Shown piece after piece: positions 1 to 10,434 of a stretch of DNA of 64,000 nt. The stretch is from Lactarius indigo. Lineage: Eukaryota > Basidiomycota > Agaricomycetes > Russulales > Russulaceae. Both the position numbers and the translations under genes were made by a program. The notes below the pieces were generated by a model that was given only the letters and a program-made list of their open reading frames with translations, had not been told where the DNA came from and made no database searches. The DNA is taken from NCBI GenBank assembly GCA_025766275.1, contig JAFKAC010000023.1:682001-746000 (forward strand), read 5' to 3'. Numbering within the stretch: the first letter of the stretch is position 1; the number at the start of each line of letters is the position of its first letter.

Positions 1-1572
1 CAGTCCTCGTCTTCTGTCCACTTCCATTCAGTGTCTTTCCTTGTAAGTCAGTTTAATGGTTGTGCATGTGTGGCGAAACCTCAGATGAATAGGTGGTAAA
101 AGTTACAAAAGCCTAAAAAGGAGCGTACGTCCCTGACCTTGGTTGGTGTTGGCCAGTCCTTAATGCCGCGAACTTTTACTGGGTCCATGTGTGTTACCCC
201 CTTTTCAAGGATTACCCCCAGGTAATCCATCTGAGGTTGGTGGAAGAGGCATTTCTTGAGTTTGAAGTACAGGTCATGTTCTTGGGCAACACGAAGAACA
301 TCCATGACCACAGCGACATGATTGTTTAAGCCATGTCCTTCACGTGTTGTGATACCAATGTCGTCCATATAGACCCGAATGACCGTGCCATGGAGTTCAT
401 GTTTGGCGATGGTGTCCCAGTAGATGTGGTTCATCATGGTTTGAAAGGTTGCTGGTGAGTTGGTAAGACCGAAGAACATGACTGTCGATTTGAAGAGGCC
501 AAATTTTTGGTTTTAAAGGCAGCTTTTTCTTGATTGCCCTCTCGTATACGGATGTTGTTGTATCCCCAGCGAATGTCGAGTTTGGTGTAGATATGTGCGT
601 TGCTGAGGTCATAAATAAGGTCCTGAATTAGGGGGAGGGGGTACTGGTTGCGTATAGTGTGGGAATTGATAATGCAGTAGTCCTGAATGGGGTGTAGTTT
701 TCTGTCTTTCTTTTTGACAAAGAAGAAAGACGAGGCATATGGGGAAATGGAGGGTCGTAAATACCCCTGTTGCAGTTTTTCGTCCAAGAATTCCTTGAGC
801 TTCCCCTCTTCTTCCTGCATTAGTGGGTATATTTTGCAATCTATGGCCGAAGGAGTGTTCGGCTTGAAGTCAATGGCATGATCCCATGGCCTAGCAGGGG
901 GAAGCGTTGGGATGCTTCTTCGCTGAAGAGTTTCTGGAATGCTTGATACACTTCTGGTAGCTCCACAGGTTTCTCGTCCCCCTTTGCTTGGATTGCCAGC
1001 TCCATAGATGTAGTGGCACGTAAGTATGTATCCTCTTCATCTATGGCTGAGATGATATCCTCTTTCTGGTTGTCAGTGAGGGCAGTTGCAATGACAGTGT
1101 GGCGATGTAGACTGTCCTGTGTACTAATCACGACTGGCATGATTTCTTCGTGTATTACAGCATTGCACCAATTGATAGTTGGTTCATAAGTTGCCAACCA
1201 TGGGTATCCTAGGACGATTTCTTCGCTTCCAAGGTTTGTTATTAGGAACCGCATGGTCCTATGATATCCTTTGGCATACACGTCAAGATCGGTGAAATGA
1301 GTGATAGACCCAGCTTTGTTTTCCATGTTGTCTATATTCCAAATTTTTCACAGTTGAGGTAGTGGTTGGGTCCCAATGCCCATCCGTTTGGCGAAATTTG
1401 GGTGTATGAAGTTATTGGTGGCCCCTGAGTCCACCAATGCTTTTATGTCAGCCATTTGGTAATTTGTGCGAATTGAAACTGGAATTCAAAGGGAGCAAAA
1501 GCACATCACGATTACAGAATTACAATTTAAAGCCCTCACCCAGGCTGATGGGTTCAGGCGCTCCGAAAACCC
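1..1572 (-). pseudogene. pol: A1 pol remnant (protease and RT start)
   Basis: Minus-strand Pol starting at the gag-pol frameshift region (AAAACCC on the plus strand, 1566-1572). An aspartic-protease region precedes a reverse transcriptase with recognisable SPYASSFFFVKKKD, NNIRIREG and YMDDIGI motifs, the last near 360-375. Stops and frame breaks occur near 1350 (PQL*KIWN, R in A2), between about 480 and 530, and at 79-81 (FI*GFATH, where A2 has FIRGFATH). Substitutions such as VQDYR to IQDYC are the kind CpG transitions make. RNase H, integrase and chromodomain lie beyond the window. Confidence 0.9.
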
Positions 1573-3560
1573 TCTTTTCCCCACAAGTCCTGCAATATAA
1601 GGTCCTTTACTTTGTCTGGGGCATTGGCAACTCCCATAAGCCACTCTTTGGCGCATTCTTCTGTGGTTTTACTAGTCGATGTGGCCTGTATCTGGGCTGG
1701 TGGCACTTCTTATGCGTAATAGTTGGTTTCTGTCATCCGGATGTTGGAAGATCTGGGGTTTTGTGGCTGCCACTGTCAGGGCTGTCTAGGATGGGGGCAA
1801 TTTCGTGAGAGATGCCCAGGTGCATTGCAGTTATAGCATAACACCGTCCTTAGATCTCGTTGAGACCCCCCTCTCCCTCATCCCCTCACTCCCGGTCCTC
1901 CTCTTGGCAGAAACAGGGGTATGTTAGTATACAGTGGTTTGCTGTAGTCAATTTCTTTGGATCCAGCCAATCGGGCTTTGGTTCTTGTTCTGTCTGCTGA
2001 TGTATCCATGGCCCATGGATTGGCGATGTTCTGAGGGATGGTCCATCTGGCATTGCCTGTTTTGCCTTTATTCTTGGGCGTTTCTTTGTAGTCATTGAGT
2101 CTTGTGTGCATGTGGATGTAATTCTTCTGTCGTCGAAGGATGGCCGCCTTCCATTCATTGAACGTTTCTGGCTCGTCAAGGTCATATGTTCGTTCATACA
2201 ACTTCTTGGGTATCCCTGCAGTGAAGAGGTCGATAGTTTGGGGGTCGTTGAGTCAGTACCTGGCTTTTCGAGCTGCTTCTTCAAATTCATTGATATATTT
2301 GTCGATATCCCCGTCGACCATCTTCATTCCTTTCCTTAGAAGCACTTGAGCTTGTTCCTTTTCAAGCATATTTACAAACCTCTGATTGAACCCGTCTGCT
2401 GCTCTGTCCCACAATGCACGCGTGTATTGATTGACTCCTTGTTGTATTTGACGATTGAGCCATCTGAGATAGGACAGCACCCATTCACTAATGCTGATCC
2501 CCTTAATATAGGAGAGGAAGAGGAGGGATTGTCAGTAGTTGTTCCTCATGACGGGGGCGTCAAGATTCATCCCCCAATACATGTGCCATTGTGTAAGGAA
2601 TGAGTCGACTTTAGTGCGGTCACCATCAAATATGGATGGTGGCTCACCTGTTAACTTCTCGTGTCCATGTCCTCCACCTAAGGCTCCTCCTCCTGGTGGT
2701 CCTCCTCCTGGAGGTCCTGCATCCGGTGGCCCGCCCCCTGGCGGTCTTCTTGGTATGTCCAGAGGGATTCCTCCCACATTTTGTCGATGTGGAAAATCAT
2801 CTCCTGGGGGTCCTCCTCTCCCATTTGGCAGGTCTAATAGTATTCTTCGCTGTTCTGCCAATGGTGGGTCCCCTTGATCGGGTCCTATGGCTCTGAAAAT
2901 TGCTGCATCATCTGTGGTCATCCATATCCCAGTTTCTGGGTTGATGGGGAGTAGATGTGCTTGTGATTCCTGCCTGATGGCTTCAGCCACATCTCGTGTG
3001 GCCTGTTCTCGTATTGTGATGATTTCTTCCGCTGTCATGGTAGTGGTTGCCATTTCTGCCACTGGTGATCGTACGTGAATGACTTCTGGCTGGTCGGAGA
3101 TGTGTAAAGACTCAGCTCACTGGATGGTGTATTGTTTGATAGGGCCAATGCTTGCTGGCCAATTTTCTTTGCTTTGTTCTTCCTCTTCCATCTCTTCGCT
3201 TACTGCTTCTCCGGTGGAGTGTTCTCGTAGTTGGCCGTCAATTGGTCCCCAGTCAGCTTGTGAATTGAGCTCTCGTGCGTTGATGTCGCACTGATAGTTT
3301 CTTCCCGCTGGTCTAACAACATCCCAGCGATGCTCTATGGGGTTCCACGTAATCTCTACCCAACACAGGTGATTGAAATTGAACTCAACGGGTCTGAACC
3401 TCATGGGTCCGTTAAATTCTACAAAGTATCCAGTTTTGTCTCCACGTTCCCTCCAACGGGCTGCTCCTAGGAATCTGGTTGGTATGTTGTGATCTCCTCT
3501 TTGTTCTAGGTGATATGGACGGAAGCTTGTCCACTGATCGCAAGTGTTTACAGTCGCCAC
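1554..3560 (-). pseudogene. gag: A1 gag remnant
   Basis: Degenerate minus-strand Gag matching A2 Gag throughout. It begins at the GTG at 3560-3558 (VATVNTCDQW), with the N-terminal module (YFVEFNGP, RFRPVEFNF), a Pro/Gly-rich linker near 2660-2850, a capsid-like region (FLTQWHMYWGMN) and a damaged CCHC region. An in-frame TGA at 3117 follows IQ; A3 has Arg (CGA) there. Further frame breaks lie near 2490-2530, 2210-2250 and 1850-1900. No intact Gag can be made. Confidence 0.9.
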
Positions 3561-3580
3561 GATGAATATCTTGGTCTTAA

Positions 3581-4565
3581 TGTAATGCCGTCATGATGTT
3601 AGCTTGACTTGAGCTTGGTAAGTAAGGCAACTGGACTTAGCAAATCACGTCTAAGATGTATGGCACGCAGGCAATCCTAGATGTTCGAAGACACTAGGGG
3701 ATTGGCATTCTTCCTCCACAGTGAAGGCAGACTAGAGAAGACAAGGCAAGAAGTGACGATTGAAGAAGACCAAGATGGCGTATCTTGGTCTTCGCAAGCC
3801 AGGTTAAATACAAGAAGAGCAGGCTTTCAAGCGCTGCTATGAGTCACAGTATGCTAGCGTCCAATGTGTTGCGTAAGTACCACAATCCTAATACTACTAC
3901 TACCTGTACTAGGATCGAGTCATAGTCTCAGTCAGCAATCACGTGCAAAACTCCTATCGTACTACATCATAAACTCCTAAGTCCGTGACTGTTACGCTCC
4001 ACCAGCGTAAGTCCGACTTGGACTCGAGAGAGGCGTAATCGACTTAGCGAAATTCAGGCGAATGGGGATCACGTGTCAACCCAACGTGAGCTGAACAGGG
4101 GCACACAGGCACATGCTGCAGCAAAGATGGAAGAGTACTATCCCTTGGTGGATAGGAGTGGAGGCACTCTTAGTCAAAGACTAAGGCAGACAGGAGACAA
4201 GTCAAAGGGGTGGATTGAAGAAGACCAAGATGGAGACTCTTGGTCTTCAGAGACAACTATTTATACAGATACATGCAGGCTTTAAAGCACCGCTGGAATA
4301 GTAACTAACCAATAGCGTAACTAGCTCAAACCCTAGTACAGCTATCCTAGGAATGAGTCATACATGAGTCACAATCACATGCGAACTATAGTGCTGACTG
4401 ATACTATGTAAAGGTTCATGACTAATACTACTGTTGGGCCGTAGTCATAACCGGCCATGAGTCACTTAGAATGCATAATAAGTCCGTACTGTAACAGTGA
4501 CTAATATACCTTACCACCATAGTCACAACCGGTACAGTAAGGGTCCAATGCACGTAACCGTAACA
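3581..4565 (-). repeat. 5' LTR of A1, split by a solo LTR
   Basis: Family-A LTR in minus orientation, starting tgtaatgccg at 3581 and ending cgtaaccgtaaca at 4565. It consists of 3581-3989 plus 4502-4565 once the inserted solo LTR and one gtgac duplicate are removed. The self-priming PBS lies just inside the element at 3568-3578 (atcttggtctt on the plus strand), separated from the LTR by aa. A TATA-like motif (ttaaata on the plus strand) lies near 3806. Confidence 0.9.
3990..4496 (-). repeat. Solo LTR, family B variant, inside A1 LTR
   Basis: A 507-bp LTR with TGTTACGC...TGTAACA termini, flanked on both sides by the 5-bp duplication gtgac (3985-3989 and 4497-4501). It resembles the reverse complement of the B1 LTR (tgttacgctccacc start, agtccgtactgtaaca end) and contains the gaagaccaagatgg/cttggtcttc arms. 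No internal coding sequence remains, so it is best read as an LTR-LTR recombination product. Confidence 0.92.
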
Positions 4566-5925
4566 ATTGCCACCACCCTCGGCTCCTCAATCTCCCCAAT
4601 CCACCATGACCATCGACCCCGTCCCCATCATACCCTGATCCCCAGAACAAGAACCTGGGGAACTCACTCCATCCACACCCGAAGAAGGACAGTACTTGCC
4701 TACACCCCCTCCTCTGTGAACCCCTACTCCCCCACCGGAACCACCTGCACCATCACCACTGTCTTCCACACCGACTACCCCACCACTGCCTCTCGAACCC
4801 TTTACCCCTGTCCACGTCCACACCCCCATCAACTACAACCAACCCAACTCCCCTCCAGAAGATACTGACAACCCTGGTGCCCCCTTCTTCCCAAACATTC
4901 AAGGGATGCCCAAATACTTCCCATTACAGATCCCATTGCCTGATGGTGGATCCAACACTGCGAAGTACATTTACTATTGCAAGGGATTCACCGAGGTGGT
5001 GGGAACAATGGGTGCTAGACAACCACATTATGGCGAAGGGGTCTATCTGTCTATGCTAAGGCCTAATGTCTCGGCTCCCCCCTTTATGGCGGAGCAACTG
5101 CAGTTCTTTGACCCCCACAACATCCGCGCCTGCACATTGGACGAGACGCTCATCAAGCTCAACTCCCCGTGCATCACGGCAGAAATAACTAGACTGTGCA
5201 CAGGGCTTTTAGCACTCAAGGAGCTCAATGAAAAGCATGAGAAACTGGAGGAGGACACCCACAAACTCTGGTCTGAGTGACTCACAGTGGACTTAATGCT
5301 GGCTAGCACTAAAAGACATCTGCAGTATGCTGGAGCCTTCACCACAATAGCAGACAAGTACACTCGCATGACAGCCCTCCCAGCTCCACTATGACACTCG
5401 CGATATGCTATCCCCTTTTCCCCCCGACGAGGAGGACCACTTGAGTTCCCTCATCTCGCTGATAAGCCCCATCAGCGATGCTGTTACCACTGCAATAGCC
5501 CCCATCACATCGTACACGACTGCCCCACCAGACCCAGACCAGCATGCCAACACTGTCAAAGTCAAGAGCATCAATCCCATCAATGCATTTTCTGTCATGC
5601 GGAAATGGTTGCTGAGGTTATCACCACCCACCAGGCAGAGGAACACATCCGCCAAACCATAGCGAGGGAGGCTACCACCTCCTTTACAGTACCAGAACCA
5701 CTGACTACCATTGCTGAAACCCAAGGAAGGTGGTGTGGGTGGTGCTTTCACACCAACGCTAACCATGACGAAATTTGATGCCCACAGTACGAGATGTGAT
5801 GGAAATGTGGCACTCATGGACCCCTCTTCTTTCTCAAAACCCACCACTGTCGCTTAGACATTTCTCCTTGGCCAGAGAATGACCTGGATGCTGACATTTA
5901 TGATCTGGTGGACCCCGAGTCCTGA
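4566..5925 (+). pseudogene. gag: Element E gag with multiple zinc knuckles
   Basis: Read in the 4567 frame: a Pro-rich stretch, then a Gag-like domain (FPNIQGMPKYFPLQIPL, FTEVVGTMGA) to a stop at 5280. A one-base shift leads to LTVDLMLASTKRHL and then several Cys/His knuckles: CYHCNSPHHIVHDC, CQHCQSQEHQSHQC and CGWCFHTNANHDEI. In-frame stops occur in the proline region, after APL (about 5390), in the last knuckle and at MW. It ends LVDPES* at 5925, about 20 nt before the polypurine tract. The class of Gag was not identified beyond knuckle type. Confidence 0.65.
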
Positions 5926-5959
5926 AGTCATGGCAACTTCAGATCAGAAGGGGGGGTAA

Positions 5960-6416
5960 TGTTACGAACTCTCTTCCGGACTCATTCCTTCTTTCTTACT
6001 ACTCCATTCCCCGATACTTTACGAGCCCTGTACGACTACATGAACCTTACAATTACCCGGTTCCTATCGCGCGCCTTGCTTATCGATGTTCCCTTCTGAT
6101 AAAGCTTGACATGTGCTAGTTTCTGTCTTACTCTCACCCACACACGACCCCGCGTGATTCACCTTTGTTCCCATTATGACCACCCTTTGTTCTCTATATG
6201 TCTCTTCCCTTATTCCTTAGTCAAGCAATGGCGCCATCTGTTTGTAACGGCCATACAGACTGACCTGTATTTAAACCACATTCTACCTAGCTTGTATGGT
6301 AGACTAGACTTCTTGTGTAATAACTACACTCATCTGATTGCGGATGCCTTCGTGCTTTCCCTTGTCTTGTGAACCCCCGCTTTTGCTAGACCTTTGTGTC
6401 TTGGCCTTCCTCTACA
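5960..6416 (+). repeat. 3' LTR of element E
   Basis: Starts TGTTACGAACTC straight after the purine tract gaaggggggg and taa. A TATA-like TATTTAA sits at 6268-6274, and an imperfect hairpin (TCTACC...GGTAGA) follows about 15-35 nt downstream, resembling the promoter layout of the other LTRs here. The 3' end is uncertain; TCTACA at 6416 is the best TG...CA partner, because copia-like coding resumes shortly after. No partner LTR is in the window. Confidence 0.6.
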
Positions 6417-7282
6417 GTCCAAGTGACTTATGTCCTTGTGATCCTTGTGCATCATTCTACTGCAGCCAGGCCTTGGAGCTTGCGCTACCCCGATTCAACT
6501 GACTTGGTACAGGTCATACTCAACGCCCCTGTAGTGGCGTTACACTTTGCCCATGTTCCAGACAAGCACTGCAGCAAGCTGGCTGCAAAATCATTAACAT
6601 GCACATTCCTCGGTTATGCACAAAATCAGCATGCTTACTGCCTAGTGCACTGCCCAACCAAGCATTTTCTTGAGTCTCGCAATGTTGTATTGATGAAGGG
6701 GGGACCGAGAAGCGCTATGAGTGCATAGTCCTTGAATCCACTGCTGCTGACATACCCAATGGTGACACTTTACGCACCAACACCATACCTAAAGAGTCCA
6801 CATCTGCAGTGCTTGAAAGCTCATCAGAAAGTGAAAGTGAAAAGGAGATAGAAGGTTTACTTACTCCTCCTCCTCCTGACCCTACACCCACAACAACACG
6901 TCCCAAACGCACCACGCACACACCAATCCGTGATGACGATCCCCGTTACTCTGTCACCTCATATGGCAGATGCAAGCGCACAGAACATGCCAAAGCTGTT
7001 CACCTTGAAGATGCAGACCCCCACACCTATGCTGAGGCCATGAAATGCCCAGATGCTGCAGAGTGGGAAATTGCATGCCAAGATGAAATGCGTGCATTTG
7101 AGCGCATGGGCGTGTACGAGATTGTGCCATGGCCACGTGGGAAAAATGTTGTGGGGTCCAAGTGGGTATTCCAAATCAAACGCAGACCTGATGGCAAAAT
7201 ACAAAAGTACAAAGCCCACATTGTCGCACAAGGCTTCTCCCAAGTTGAGGGAATTGACTACAATGAAACATTTGCACCTGTC
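6417..7282 (+). pseudogene. pol: Copia pol part 1: integrase end and RT start
   Basis: A first frame reads HVPDKHCSKLAAKSLTCTF, LGYAQNQHAYCLVH and FLESRNVV, typical of the copia integrase C-terminal region. A one-base shift near 6700 leads into the second frame: an acidic Ser/Glu linker, PKRTTHTPIRDDDPRY, then the RT start with WEIACQDEMRAFERMGVYE, GSKWVFQIKRRPDG and GIDYNETFAPV. The frame stops at A3's 3' LTR (7283). The exact left border with the E LTR is uncertain. Confidence 0.85.
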
Positions 7283-7322
7283 TGTAATGCCGTCACGACA
7301 TTAGCTCGACTTGAGCTTTGAT
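7283..7322 (-). repeat. 40-bp stub of A3 3' LTR
   Basis: Matches the first 40 bp of the A3 5' LTR at 54944 with a few differences (taatg/taacg, acgacatt/acaacgtt, tttgat/ttcgat), all at CpG sites. It ends exactly where the TGTGGTG terminus of the C LTR begins at 7323. The rest of this LTR is absent from the window. Confidence 0.85.
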
Positions 7323-8017
7323 TGTGGTGAACTCACTGTCACTCGACAGCGAGGGATATGGTTGAAGACGACAGTGGGCAAGGTAGAGACGGAGAGAGTG
7401 TCGAAGAGGGTGGAAAGGAGGCGTTCTTGGCTCAAAGAGGATAGTGGCGCACACAAGGTGGGGCACTCGAAGGAGCTGAGAGGCAAGAGGGAAGATGTCA
7501 CAAGTGGACAGTCTGAGGGACTGTCCGATAGATTGTGCTAGCTTATATACTACAGGGGGTGGTCTGTGCGTAGGTTTAGGGCAGGCTTAGGGCCTGTCCA
7601 CGGGTGCTGCGCAATACTGCGGATTGGAACATTCCAGAGACAAGTTATTAATACTGTCCAATCAGATTAAGGGATAAGCATGGTACGACTGCGCCGCAGT
7701 CGATGGCGTCATATTGCACCATAGGGGCGTGATTCTGCAGCAGCTGCGGAACCTGTGATCAGAACACGTGTTTCTTGGGACTTGGTTGATTATCTTCATT
7801 GATCGATAAACGATCAACCGTTGATTGATACACATGCATGTACACGCGTGACTTGGAAAGACAGAGTAATCACGTGACACATCACGTGACCGTCGGAGAG
7901 CGAAATTCAAACTCCGATTTCGGATTTCCCCTTTAGGAAATTGATGACATAAGTCCGGTCCGGTCCGGCCCAGTCCTAAGCGCCTTGAGTCACGACCAGG
8001 TTTATAGGTTCGTGACA
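7323..8017 (-). repeat. C element 3' LTR
   Basis: A 695-bp LTR with TGTGGTGAAC...GTTCGTGACA termini on the plus strand. It contains a TATA box (ttatata on the plus strand, near 7548), the ggacagtc/gactgtcc hairpin, and two CACGTGA motifs near 7872-7890. It also has the inverted repeat ttgatcg/cgatcaa near 7798-7816 and a short ccggt tandem near 7953. The polypurine tract lies next to it at 8021-8030 (tccccttttt on the plus strand). Confidence 0.92.
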
Positions 8018-8028
8018 GTATCCCCTTT

Positions 8029-9638
8029 TTAACATCGTGCTATTCCACTAGCACTAGTTGTCTTTGGTTTAGGGGCACTGGGGTTGGCCTTGTGAAATTG
8101 ACTAACAAGGTCTTGCGTGTGGGTCATTTGGGAGGAGGGGAGCCAGGAGTTTTCAGAGTCGGGGTACCCCTTCCACTTGATCAAATAGAGTATGCCCTTC
8201 TTGTTAGGCGATACTTTGGATTGCAGGACCTTTTCGACTTCATAGTGTTCGTCTTCCCCTTGGATGATTTCAGGGGGTGGTCTGGTGAAGTTGGGTCCAT
8301 GTGTAGTGTTTTCTTTGTATGGGGAAATCAAGGAGTTGTGGAAGACTGGGTGAATGCGCCATGTCTTTGGAAGTTGGAGTTTGCAATTGACTCCCCAGGT
8401 GGAAAGGACCTTAAAGGGGCCGTGGCGTCGTGGGGCAAGTTTAGCTTTGGGGTGGGTAGTATGGATGTTGGTCCCTTCCAGCCAGACTAGATCGCCCATC
8501 CTGAATTCGTGAGAGGGGGTAGGTGTTTTCGACCCTCTCATGACTTCCGCTGCTACCTTAAGGGCTTTGGTAACTTCGGAGCGGATTTGATTTAGCGCAT
8601 TTAGTCTCTCCTCGGCTGCAGGTATTTTGGTGGTGAAGTGGGTAGGGGGAATGAACTCTGGTTTGTATCCATACCAAACTTCAAAGGGTGATTTGTGGGT
8701 TGCGCTATGTTGTCGGGCATTGTGTGCAAATTCCATGAATGGGATTAGATCTACCCAGTTATCTTGTTGGAAGTTGCAGAAGACACGGAGGTATTGTTCA
8801 AGTTCTTGGTTGACACGTTCAGTTTCTCCATCGGTTTGTGGGTGGAAAGCTGTGGATAGTGTGGATTTGACTCCGAGTTTGTTCCAAATTTCTTGCATAA
8901 CTTTTGATGCAAATTGGGGGCCTCTGTCGGAAATAACCTGTCGGGGTAGGCCAGTACGTCTCCAGACGTTTTCAAGGTAGAGTTGGGCTGTTTCGTCTGC
9001 AGTGATGGTTTTGTTGCAAGGGGAAATGACTATTGCTTTGCTGAGTCGGTTGACCACTACAAATAGTGAATCGTAGTTGTGGGATAGGGGAAGGTCGGTG
9101 ATGAAGTCCATTGTGATGGTTCCCCATATTTCTTCAGGTATTGCATTTGGTTGTAGGGGTACTTGGGTACGTGGTTTGATTTTAGTGGTTTGACATGTGG
9201 CGCAACCATCGACATAGGTTTTAACGAATGTTGATATGCCTGGCCACCAGAAGTCTCGAGATATTAACTCATAGGTCTTCCATCGCCCCGGATGTCCTGT
9301 GGCAATGTGGTCGTGGTATGTTTTAACAATGTCTCTTCATAAGTTGTCGTCTTTTGGAACGTAGACTTGTCCTTTGAACAAGATAATGCCATCTTCTAAG
9401 TTCCACTCTTCTAGGCCTTTAGCTAGGGATCGAGGGCCATTTTTTAAGAGGGATTCTAGAGCCATGCTGACTTCCATGTCATAGGTCTGGGTATTTTTGA
9501 TTCGTTGTCGGAGGGTGGTATCACCTTGAATGGTTACTGCAGTTCTTTGTACTGCGTTGATGGAAAAATACTTGGTGTCCAGGAGTACTCGTTTTTCATC
9601 TTCATCCGCTATCCCCTTTTTATGATCTGGACGCCGAG
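8029..9638 (-). pseudogene. pol: C pol part 2: RNase H end, integrase, chromodomain
   Basis: Continues from the RT part across the MITE (SRRP then DHKKGIADEDEK). A linker (9638-9337) ends at a TGA after DDNL. In the same frame follow HHCC residues (HDHIATGHPG, DGCATCQTTK), the integrase core (TMDFITDLPLS, VISDRGPQFASK, GETERVNQELE), a GPF motif (RRHGPFKVLS) and a chromodomain (YEVEKVLQSK, YLIKWKGYPDSENSW). The protein ends at 8029 just after the chromodomain, so C lacks the long C-terminal module of A, B and D. One stop and the MITE make it non-functional. Confidence 0.9.
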
Positions 9639-10434
9639 TAGTGATTTGCTGGCCCGGCTTGGCCTGAAAGCTGCGGCTTAGGCCCAGCTTTGAGAGGCTT
9701 AGGCCTGGAAAATGTGAGGCCTGAGCCGCCACCCATGGCTTGGGCTGGCCCGGCTTTCGGGCCGTGGCTTTGGGAATTTTTGAGAGGAACAAAGACCCAA
9801 GACATGTGCAGGTCTTGGGGCATGTGATACATCGCAAGGTGTTGCGCACGCGTCTGCGGGACGTGCGCCGTCGTATATTGGTTTGCAATAGTTAGGGACA
9901 TGTTGCTCTTGAAGGGCTAAACGTGCGTGGACATGCGGTGGGGTCGGGAACAGAAACGAGGTTGGGTGGTTGAAGGTGGTCGAAATGGTCATGCACATTT
10001 ACGCGCGACACGAAACTTCATATAACTAGTCGCATGAGTCGGGAACACGTTTTATTCGAGCCAATAGTGCCGCGCACAAGTGCAGAAATCTGGAGAATTA
10101 AAATAATGAGCCACACTGACACAGAGCTCAAAAGTTAGGAGAACTTGACGACTAGATGGTGAATCAGAGAGGGGCAGCATACAGAGGATGGGGGCGTACA
10201 TACTGTGAGGAGGTTGGCAACATGTACTGTGACTGGCAGTCGTTTGATTTTATTTTTTTTCGGCCTGTAGCCTGCAATTTTGAAGCCGAGATGCAGGCCG
10301 TATCCCCCGGCCCAGAGAATTTCAAGCCTGAGCCACAGGCCGCAAAAGCCTGACTTATGGCTCCAGCTCGGCCTGGCTTCCAGCGGCTGGCTTGGGCTGG
10401 CTTCCGGCTTCCAGGCTGGGCCGGCAAATCACTA
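9639..10434. mobile_element. hAT-type MITE in C pol
   Basis: A 796-bp insert with terminal inverted repeats TAGTGATTTGCTGGCCCGGC on the left, and a right end whose reverse complement reads TAGTGATTTGCCGGCCCAGC. It is flanked by a perfect 8-bp duplication acgccgag (9631-9638 and 10435-10442). An 8-bp duplication with TAG-type termini is the hAT signature. Both subterminal thirds are GC-rich and packed with variants of ggcttgggctggc and ggcctga, while the centre (about 9880-10250) is unique AT-richer DNA. No transposase is encoded, so it is non-autonomous. Confidence 0.9.

Larger units (their letters stand above)
1..4565 (-). mobile_element. Ty3/gypsy chromovirus A1, 5' part, decayed
   Basis: 5' half of a family-A Ty3/gypsy element read on the minus strand: 5' LTR (3581-4565), gag, then pol cut off in the RT region by the left window edge. 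It is inserted in the gag of element E, which resumes at 4566. Family membership comes from close similarity of Gag and Pol to A2 (29334-37010). Many codons are broken, mostly CGA to TGA, so it is not coding-competent. Its 5' LTR was later split by a solo family-B LTR. Confidence 0.9.
4566..6416 (+). mobile_element. LTR element E, gag-only 3' portion
   Basis: Plus-strand LTR element whose 5' part lies left of the window beyond A1. What remains is a degenerate gag (4566-5925), a polypurine tract (5947-5957, agaaggggggg) and a 3' LTR (from 5960). No protease, RT or integrase lies between the zinc-knuckle Gag and the polypurine tract, so E looks like a non-autonomous gag-only element; an internal deletion of pol is the alternative. 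It sits in copia integrase sequence, which resumes to its right. Confidence 0.65.
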
